Assembly: GCA_016987375.1 (NCBI GenBank)
Contig: PJRA01000473.1
Span: 1,625,180 to 1,689,179 of the forward strand
Direction: 5' to 3'
Source of the DNA: Brachionus koreanus
Lineage: Eukaryota; Rotifera; Eurotatoria; Ploima; Brachionidae
DNA length: 64,000 nucleotides
The position numbers and the translations under genes were made by a program. Under the pieces are notes generated by a model. It ran no database searches. It saw only the letters and a program-made list of their open reading frames with translations, and was not told the origin of the DNA. Below are positions 56,424 through 64,000 of the stretch, piece after piece. Positions within the stretch are counted from its first letter, which is position 1. Each line of letters begins with the position of its first letter.

Positions 56424-57645
56424 ATGGAAACAGATAGCGAAAGATGCGAAAAAGAACAAGCCCAAATGGAAAAAGTGGCTATGTCTTTTGAGAAAGCAAT
56501 GAAAGGAATAGGCACAGATGAAAATCGAATTATAAGAGAAGTAGTTGCTTATAACAACAAGCAAAGACAACTTATCAAATCTAAATACTTAGTATTGACT
56601 GGAAAAGTAAACAATATTCTTTTTTAAATTTAAGTTTAGTTTGAAATTTAAAGGAAATAGAAGAAGATTTAAAAAGTGAGATTGGCGGCTTTTTTTTGGA
56701 AGCAGTGCTCGCACTTTTTACACCAGTTGATGAATATGAAGCTTCTATTTTACACAAAGCTTTTGAAGTAAAAAACATTTTTCATAAATATTTTTTTATT
56801 CTCAAAAATTTTGAGTCAAAATTTTTCAAAGGGTATTGGCACCAATGAACAAAAAATAATTGAAATTTTATGCACTAAAAGTTCTGAAGAAATTCGTCAA
56901 GTAAAGGATGCATACAGAAGATGTGAGAAAATATAAAATTAATAAAAAATTTTTTTTCAAACAATTTTTTCAAGTGTATAAAACTGAATTAGAGGTTGAT
57001 TTGAAAAATGAAGAAGGTGGTGATTTGGGTCGCTTATTTAGATCTCTAGCATCAGGTGGACGTAGAGAAAATCACGGCTATGATAAAGACTTTATTGAAA
57101 AAGAAACTCAAAATTTATATGATGCCGGAGAAGGAAAAACAGGAACTGATGAAAAAGAATTCGTTCGAATTCTTAGTTCTCGTTCTTTTGCTGAGTTGAG
57201 CGCAATATTTGTCCTTTATAAAGAAAGTTTTGAAAATGATCTTGAACAAGCGATTAAAGACGAATTCAGTGGAGATTTATGTGAAGCACTGTTAACAATT
57301 GGTAATTTAAATTTTCTCTATTATGCAAATAGTTTTTGAATTTGATACATAGTCAAATGCATTCGTAATAGACCCAAGTATTTTGCAGAGCTTATTGGAA
57401 GAAGTTCCCAGGAAAAAAAAAATTTTGAACAAGATTTATTACAAGTGGTGATTCGCAGATATGAAGTAATATTAAATATTTATCTATATACATAAACATA
57501 TCAATTGGTTTAATTGAAGATTGACTTGCCAGAAATAAATGATGAATTTAAAAAGATGTACGGAAGAAGTCTGACTGATTTGGTTAACAAGGAAACAAAT
57601 GGAGATTTTAAGAAGTTGATTCTTTCACTTTTGAAAAAAATCTAA
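56424..57645 (+). CDS. annexin C (third tandem copy), 317 aa
   Basis: Six exons join in phase: 56424-56606, 56654-56767, 56832-56922, 56975-57301, 57353-57465 and 57520-57645. Start chosen at the first ATG of the open frame. A short acidic head precedes four annexin repeats. Calcium loops: repeat 1 GIGTDE, repeat 2 GIGTNE, repeat 3 GKTGTDE; repeat 4 has none (GRSSQEKKNFEQDLL), so it should not bind calcium there. Its exon structure differs from A and B: the first two exons are fused and the repeat-3 intron is missing. It has no near-identical tract with A or B, so it is the most diverged of the three. Confidence 0.94.
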
Positions 57646-58050
57646 TTAAATTCATATTTTTAATATTTTACTAATAAAACTTTGATGAATAATAAAAATT
57701 TACCTTAATAAATCGTATCTAAATTTTACTCAAGGTTTTTAATTATACAACAAAATATATGACAAAGATATATTTATAAAACTGTAAAACTAGATTCTTT
57801 TATGCTCTAACCAAAACTATAATTTGGTCACATGATAAATTAATTAAAAGAAAGCTACAATATACAACGTTTAATGTAACTAAGTATCTCTTAAATAAGA
57901 AACAAAATGTAAAACCCAGAATTTAAGGAGATTTTCATAAATCCACCAATTTTAAATTATTTTCTCATTGTTTAAGTTCATTCTCAGAAACTAAAGATAA
58001 AAATATACAATCTTCAATCCAAAATATCATACTTCCTCCAACATTTTTCA
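57646..58050. other. annexin C 3' flank
   Basis: AT-rich, AATAAA-like sites near 57673 and 57692. No gene. Confidence 0.45.
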
Positions 58051-58460
58051 TCACCAGACAATAAGCATTTCATCTTCATCATCATAATTAACATAAAAAA
58101 CTTCAACAAATCCTCCATTGTCATAATCAGGCATTGAATTTTGATCGATACACCATTTTTCTAGATTAATGTTGGTAGATCCATATAGTAATTGTTTAAA
58201 CCATTAAAATCTAAAATCTTTTTTTAATATATAGGTCTTTTTCTCTAAGCTTTTCTTGCTAAATTGCTTTTAGTTCTATCTTTAGTTCAAAAAGTCTTTT
58301 AATCTCAGCTTTTACTTCCTCAAATATTTTTTTCCTCATACCCTCCTTGTGGAGCAAAGGGTCATTTCTTTTGATTTCCACTCAAGTCGAATTTTAGCCT
58401 CTAGCCTTGCTTCACTTCATTGATTGCTGGTTTTCCTACTTTTGGCCTGCCTTGCAGTCA
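58051..58460 (-). mobile_element. LINE C-terminal and 3' remnant plus an acidic open frame
   Basis: Bases 58460-58320 on the minus strand match the end of the LINE at 22630-22790: GCAAGGCAGGCCAAAAGTAG, then AAGCAAGGCTA and TGGAAATCAAAAG. After it, 58203-58051 is a 50-codon open frame with an acidic end (VEVFYVNYDDEDEMLIVW) right behind a possible splice acceptor. It may be a stray exon or part of the element; I cannot tell. Confidence 0.5.
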
Positions 58461-59619
58461 GAAAATTTTTAAATTTTGCCAAAATAAAAATTGATTCAAA
58501 AGACAATTTTTTTTCTTAATAACAAATAACAAATTCTGGTATGCAACCTGATGATAGATTAACTAATATGTAACAACCTCATAAAAAAAGATTAGCTTCT
58601 CCTGTTGACAGTGTAAACAAAAGAAATAGAATGACCGAGAATGTTGATGAAAAATTGGAAGTACAAGATGGAAAAAGACAAACAAGAAGCAAAGCAAATA
58701 AACTTGTTTAATCAGCTACCCAAGAAGTTTAAAGAAAAAGAGATAGACCTAAAAAACTGCTATATAATTATTTCATTAATAAATTTTTTTTAATTTTAAA
58801 AATAAATTTTGTAACTTTAGAGACCAAAAATAATTAATAGATGAGTTAGAAGTAGTAATTAAATGTCCCATAATTAATCAAGTTTAGAGTTCAAAATAAT
58901 TACGAACCCTTTTCAGTAATGAATCATCAATGATAATATAATGAATATAATGAATCCATTTAAATTATTGGCCAAAAAATAATACCTAACTTAACTCTAC
59001 GAAAAATTTGCTAATTTTTTTTCATGTTCTAAATAGTGAAAATTATTTTTCATTCATTTTTTTTCCAAAATTTTATTAAATAATTAAAAAATGGTCTTTT
59101 CTAGGTACTTTTTGGATTACCAAATTTTTATTTAAAAATAAGTAATTTTTTCAATAAACCAAATTAGACATTAGAGCCAAATGTTTTTGACTCTTAGAAA
59201 CAAAACATAACTTTTTAAATGAAAAATAATAACTTCTAATGAATAGAGATCGTTCTATTATTACAATCTAACTCTTAATCCAACTATTTTTTTATTATTT
59301 TAAATTGACAAAAGTTTGAAACTAGTTTTGAAGCAAAAAAGAAAAATTTTGTGCGCTCAGCTTTGTTAAATATTTTGGTTTTGAAATTCAAAAATTATTA
59401 GAATTTAGAGAGAAAAAAAAATCACCTGAAATTGTTGTGTCTTATTTTTTAATTTTTCCAAAAATATTTAGATCAAAAATTACAATTATAGCTAATTCTT
59501 AGTCTGATCGAAGAAACTTACAAAGAAAAATATTTTTCTCATACATATACTAGTTTTCAAGAAAACTAATCAAGTGAATATATAAAATAGGTTATTGAAA
59601 ACAATCAAAAATAATTATA
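58461..59619. other. intergenic DNA upstream of the septin
   Basis: A basic, interrupted frame near 58580-58710 (KKRLASPVDSVNKRNRMTEN) looks like an old element. The remainder is AT-rich and should include the septin promoter. Confidence 0.35.
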
Positions 59620-61058
59620 ATGACCATCGATTCAACGAGTTTATTATCGGCAAAATTCTGCAATAATGTTGGTATTAAATCAAACTAGGTTTGTTCTAAT
59701 AATTTGAAAATTTTTAAGGCGGAAAAAAACATCAGGTCCCTGAAGTTAAATGGCCATGTCGGATTCGACACATTGCCCGATCAAATAGTTGCTAAAAGTG
59801 TATCAGATGGCTTTACATTCAACATACTCTGCTTAGGAGAAACAGGCATCGGCAAATCGACTCTAATCGACACACTTTTCAACACAAAGTTCGATTGGCA
59901 TTCTACATCTCATTTTGAACCAAAAGTTCGCCTAAACAAAACTTCATATGACTTGCAAGAGAGCAATGTGCGTCTCAAATTGTCCTTGGTTGAAAGTTGT
60001 GGCTTTGGCGACCAAATAGACAAAGAGGAAACTCACAAGATTCTTTCGGACTATCTTGATCATCAATTTGAGGCTTATCTGCAAGAGGAACTTAAAATAA
60101 AGCGCAATTTCGCTGTTCTAAATGACACACGAGTTCATGTTTGTCTGTATTTTCTGAGTCCAACTGGCCACACAATTAAAGCTTTAGATTTGCTAACCAT
60201 GAAAAAAATAGACCAAAAAGTAAACATTATTCCAATTATTGCCAAAGCGGACACAATAGCCAAAAATGAGCTGTCCAAATTCAAACAAAAAATAATTCAG
60301 GACTTGATCGCCAACCAAGTAAAGATTTATCAATTTCCGATTGATGATGAAAACGTGGTTGAATTGAATGCATCCATGAATGTAATTTTTTGTTTTAAAA
60401 TTAGAATGTTTTTAAAATATTAGCTTAGTCGCATTTGCCGTTTGCAGTGGTGGGCAGCACTGAAATGGTTAAAGTAGGAAACAAGCAAGTCAGAGCTCGC
60501 CAATACCCGTGGGGTGTAGTCATGATAGACAATGAGTCACATAGTGACTTTGTTAAATTAAGAGAAATGCTTCTAAGAACGAATATGTTTGATTTGATTG
60601 AGCAGACACATTTGAAGCACTATGAATTGTTCAGAAGGAATCGCCTCGTAGAGATGGGCTTTGCCGACTGCTCTAATGCAAACGGCAAAACGATGTCCAT
60701 TTCTGAGACTTACGAAGCCCGGCACACAGAGCTCAAAGCTGAAATACAGAAAAAAGAGGATGACATTAAAGAAGCATTTGTCGCTAAAGTAAAGGCCAAG
60801 GAAGCCGAGCTCAAAGAGGCTGAAAAAGAGGTATGACGAGAAAAATTTTTTTTCTTTTAAGCTTTATTAAACATTTAATTAAAGCTACATGAAAAATTTG
60901 TCATGCTAAAAAAGCAACATGCTGAACAGAAAGAACGAGTCGAAGAAAAGAAGCGAATGCTCGAGGATGAAATAAAAGATTTTCAGCGTAGGAAATTTTC
61001 TCTCGAGCAATCAAGATTACATTCACTTGGTACATTAAAATCGGCCAAAAAAAAATAA
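59620..61058 (+). CDS. septin, SEPT6/8/11 group, 428 aa
   Basis: Four exons join in phase: 59620-59667, 59719-60381, 60429-60830 and 60885-61058. Exon 1 ([16 protein letters not shown]) uses a weak GT donor and is the least certain part. The SEPT6-group signature [20 protein letters not shown] precedes the GTPase domain: P loop GETGIGKST (about 56-64), a CGFGDQ switch, and AKAD (about 191-194). The septin unique element ([20 protein letters not shown]) follows. The C-terminus is a coiled coil ([13 protein letters not shown] to the end). Septins polymerise into GTP-binding filaments at the cell cortex and division site; SEPT6-group subunits hydrolyse GTP poorly, and here the switch I Thr region reads STSHFEPKV, consistent with that. 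It meets the chitinase gene tail to tail with 229 bp between. Confidence 0.94.
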
Positions 61059-61287
61059 ACAACAAAAAAAATAATATTTTTTTTTTTCAAATTTTTTCTA
61101 AAATAATTGTAATTAGGTATTAATTTTTAGCAATTTTTTTTTCTTAGATGTTAAAAAAAATTTATTCAAACAAAAAAAAAAAATTAAAATTTTCTTATTT
61201 TTTAAGGTAATTGAATAAATAGAAATAAATTTAAAAAAAAAATAAAAATAAAATTTAATTTTCATCCTTAATTTTTTTCTTAGTTGA

Positions 61288-62899
61288 TTAAACTCGCAAA
61301 ATGGACATGATAATAAAAAATGCTGAAAAAACTAGTCTCAAGTTATTTTGTAGGCTTGTTGCTGAAGATGGTTTCTTTGTTGTGCTTGTTGTACGTGGCG
61401 TAGTTGGTGGTGTTAATTTATCAAAAGTTTTCTTAGAAAAATAAATACCGTTATTTATGTTGATTTTAGAAAATCAAAAATTTTACTTTTATTGAACTGA
61501 GCAAAGGAAATTTTCCTTCAGAGCAAAAATTTCCAGTAAAATCATCCAAATCTAGATAAATAAAATAAAAAATTTTCTATTCTATCAATTCAAATTGAAC
61601 TCTTTACCCAATGACCAAATCATAGCACCAGCCAATTTTCTCTTAGCGGCATATTCACACTTAATTTGTATGCTTTTCGGATTGTCATAGCCCACCCATT
61701 GATCGTCTTTGAAAGCAAACGGCACTTTTTGTTCTTCATTCCATTCTTTGCTCCAGCCATCTTTAAGCAATTGACACACTTCAAAATATGCAAGAAATCC
61801 TGCCGCTTGAGTAAACGGCCCAGATTTGCCGGCCTCGGTCGCTGGCGCGTTCATACCATTCATTTTTTTGCTTTTTAAAGTGAATGTTCGTCCGTACATG
61901 GCCAAACCGAGGACTAGTTTTTCAGCAGGAGCACCAAGTTCAATCCAAGCATCGATTGTGGCCTCTTGATTCAGTAGTTGTTGATCGCCTGTTTGTTCAG
62001 ATCGAGCAAACAAAGGGCTGTTGTGGCCTGTCTCTTTATTCCATGAGCCATGATAATCATATGCCATAAGATTGATAAAGTCTAAATACTGTGATATTTT
62101 TGCCGGTTCATAGCCAGCCACTATCTTTGGTTTCCAGACAGCAACTGCAGCTGTTAGCAACAGTCTTGGCTTGTTGCTTACAAAAGCTTCATTTTGAAAT
62201 TCAAGTCGAATGTCTTTGCATAGCTTAGTAAAGCCAATCTTATCTTTGTTTGTTTCGGGAAATTCCCAATCTAGATCAAGTCCATCAAAGTTGTATTTTC
62301 TCAATATTTTAATTGTGTTTTTGATAAATTTTTTTCTTTAAATTAAATAAAAAATGGTGAATTTTTTTTAAAAAAAAAATTTTTTTTCTTCTAAATCCAA
62401 TTACCTGTTTTCGTCATCTTCACATAGTTTTCGAAATTTTTCAACACCTGCACTTGCTCCACCCAACGACAATAGAGTCTTTAAAGTTGGATTTTTTTTT
62501 TTCAATTTTCTAAAATCATCGTACAAACCCTTGTAATTAGAAAAAATTGAAAAAAATTTTTTTTTTTTTATTTGTAAAATATGTTACAGGAAGCTTTGGA
62601 TTATCTGAGATGTCATTTTTTTCGAATGGCATTAGGGTCCATTTGTCAATGTCGATATTAGCAAAAGCAAAGTAAGCATGAGTACACAGCTTTGGATTTA
62701 TGCTCTTTGGTATGAATTTAACTTCTTCTTTTCTGTGCTGGGACCAATTCTACAAAAATTTTTAATAAAAATTTTAAAAAGTTTTTTTTTCTTTTTAGAA
62801 AAACAATACCGTGTAGTAACATCCTATGACATAATCACCATATATATACTTAAAAAGGCCTAGAAATGTTATAGTCAAAAACTGATAACTGGTTCCCAT
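61288..62899 (-). CDS. GH18 chitinase with Thr/Pro-rich linker and hydrophobic C-terminal tail, 437 aa
   Basis: Six exons join in phase: 62899-62810, 62749-62588, 62529-62405, 62335-61608, 61551-61487 and 61431-61288. An N-terminal hydrophobic stretch acts as signal peptide (QFLTITFLGLFKYIYG). The GH18 core shows CYYTNWSQHR, TLLSLGGASAG, the catalytic DGLDLDWEFP (acid Glu about 150), MAYDYHGSW, GLAMYGRTF, WVGYDNPKSI and GAMIWSLDLDDF. It hydrolyses beta-1,4 chitin bonds. A plain reading of the fourth exon would stop after WSLGKEFNLN; splicing there restores the family ending DLDDFTGNFC. The last exon encodes TPPTTPRTTSTTKKPSS and then a hydrophobic end (LVFSAFFIIMSIL), so the enzyme is probably GPI- or membrane-anchored. 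No chitin-binding domain is seen. Confidence 0.92.
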
Positions 62900-64000
62900 G
62901 CTACAAATGGCAAATTGTACAAAAAATATAAATAATTTGAATATATCAAAAATAAGAGCAAAATATAAAGCTTTTTATAAGTTATCTTTTATTTTAAGGG
63001 ATTAAGATTATTAATTTTGTTTTTGTTTAATATCGTGGGTGACAAAATAACTTAATTAGAGAAAGGAAATAATAAATTATGTGGGCCAAATTTGTTCGAG
63101 GAGGAGAGCGGAAATTTTTAATCCTAATTCAAGCTAAACAAGGAAATATAATCTAACTATTTGGTTTTTGATTATTTAAAGGAGTTACTTTTTTGGTCTT
63201 TGTTTTGTTTGCTATTGCGTTTAATGGACAAACACAAATTAGGCATTGACAATTGTGTGCTAAAAGTCCTAAATCCAAAATACGAGCCCAAGCCACAATA
63301 AATAAATCAATTAGGCTAGCTCGTTTTTAAAATTGAAAATATTTTATTAAAAGAGCTTAAATACCATTTGATGAATTAAAAATGTTCTCGTTTCAATTTG
63401 GAAATGTGATTTATCAAGATTTACGTCTTAGTACATATCTTTTAAGCCTTTGAATAAATGCCATTGGATTTATTTGTTTGTTTATAACATGCTTTCTAAA
63501 TTAGTAGATCAAATGTTTTGCCATTTTAGTGACCTTGATCAGCCATTTATTTAAAAAAAAAAATTTTACTTTCAGAATAAAATTCAAAATTCAAATAAAA
63601 GTTAGATAATAAAAAAAATCAATTATCTTATTCACTGGATTGTACTTTATTTTTATTTTTTTTTGATGATAAACGAATAAATAAAAATTTCTCTTGTTGA
63701 ATAAATCCCTCAAAGTATTTTCATTTTTAAGTTAAAGTTTTTAGACAATATGCTTTGGGAATGCAATCAATTTATCACTTTATAAATAATAACTAAAAGA
63801 TTGAACAATTAAATTTGAAAACATTATAATTTATACTCAAACTATTTGAATGCAAGTAATAATGGTGACAGGATTATGGGGAGAATAGGTAGAAGAAAGT
63901 TAGGGTTTAGTTTGTTTAAAAATTTCAAATTCTTGAATTACCCTGCAGAAAAAAAATTCAATGTATTTGAGTGTGGTGCATTCTGCGGAGAGCTTGAACA
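62900..64000. other. AT-rich DNA upstream of the chitinase
   Basis: It holds the chitinase promoter. A short frame near 63185-63255 begins like a signal peptide (VTFLVFVLFAIAFNGQTQI) but stops at once. Nothing else is recognised. Confidence 0.4.

Noticed and set aside
61302..61445. Plus-strand 47-codon ATG frame between septin and chitinase
   Set aside because: It overlaps the last chitinase exon on the other strand, which joins in phase with the rest of that gene and has a sensible linker and tail.
1..64000. CRISPR arrays, bacterial operons, ribosome-binding sites, rRNA
   Set aside because: None seen; splicing, gene content and repeat classes are those of an animal nuclear genome.

Overview
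This is a eukaryotic, almost certainly animal, nuclear window. It is very AT-rich. Genes are split by GT-AG introns that are either tiny (about 50-110 bp) or above 1.7 kb. The genes are metazoan: a fibronectin-III/tandem-domain receptor tyrosine phosphatase, SLC12A9, a CARM1-type arginine methyltransferase, a reeler-DOMON-cytochrome b561 protein, three annexins, a SEPT6-group septin and a GH18 chitinase. Base composition, intron sizes and the crowd of decayed LINE, LTR, MULE, mariner and TTAA-flanked elements suggest a small invertebrate such as a monogonont rotifer (Brachionus-like). That assignment is inference and was not tested by any search. There are two assembly gaps (26062-26361 and 50341-50610).

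Layout. 0-8 kb: a decayed LINE, a dead fragment of a leucine-rich-repeat gene, the intact intronless LRR gene, then SINE and LINE scraps. The same ~200-bp block lies on both sides of the LRR gene, so the locus has been duplicated and half lost. 8.6-18.1 kb, minus strand: a four-exon receptor phosphatase (1506 aa) and ELOF1. 18-23 kb: transposon graveyard. 23.4-25 kb: intronless CARM1. 25-27 kb: LTR-element end, gap, mariner relic. 27.7-29 kb (minus): alpha-1,3-fucosyltransferase. 30.7-36 kb: SLC12A9. 36-39.6 kb: SINE, terminal-inverted-repeat elements, LINE endonuclease scrap. 39.6-43.6 kb: FRRS1-like ferric reductase. 44-46 kb (minus): LTR-element gag-protease relic. 46.6-57.6 kb: an unrecognised small membrane protein followed by three annexin paralogues in tandem. 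59.6-61.1 kb: septin. 61.3-62.9 kb (minus): chitinase, tail to tail with the septin.

Most multi-exon models were built by hand. I joined reading-frame pieces at GT-AG sites and required the codon phase to be preserved across every junction; this closed for RPTP, ELOF1, SLC12A9, FRRS1-like, the small membrane protein, the three annexins, the septin and the chitinase. The genes do not form one pathway. The only functional group is the annexin cluster, where two copies share near-identical exon and intron stretches that suggest gene conversion. No clearly new multi-gene system is visible. The best leads are the annexin conversion tract, the tandem phosphatase with a dead second domain, the unrecognised 141-aa membrane protein, the LRR duplication, and a family of TTAA-flanked miniature elements.
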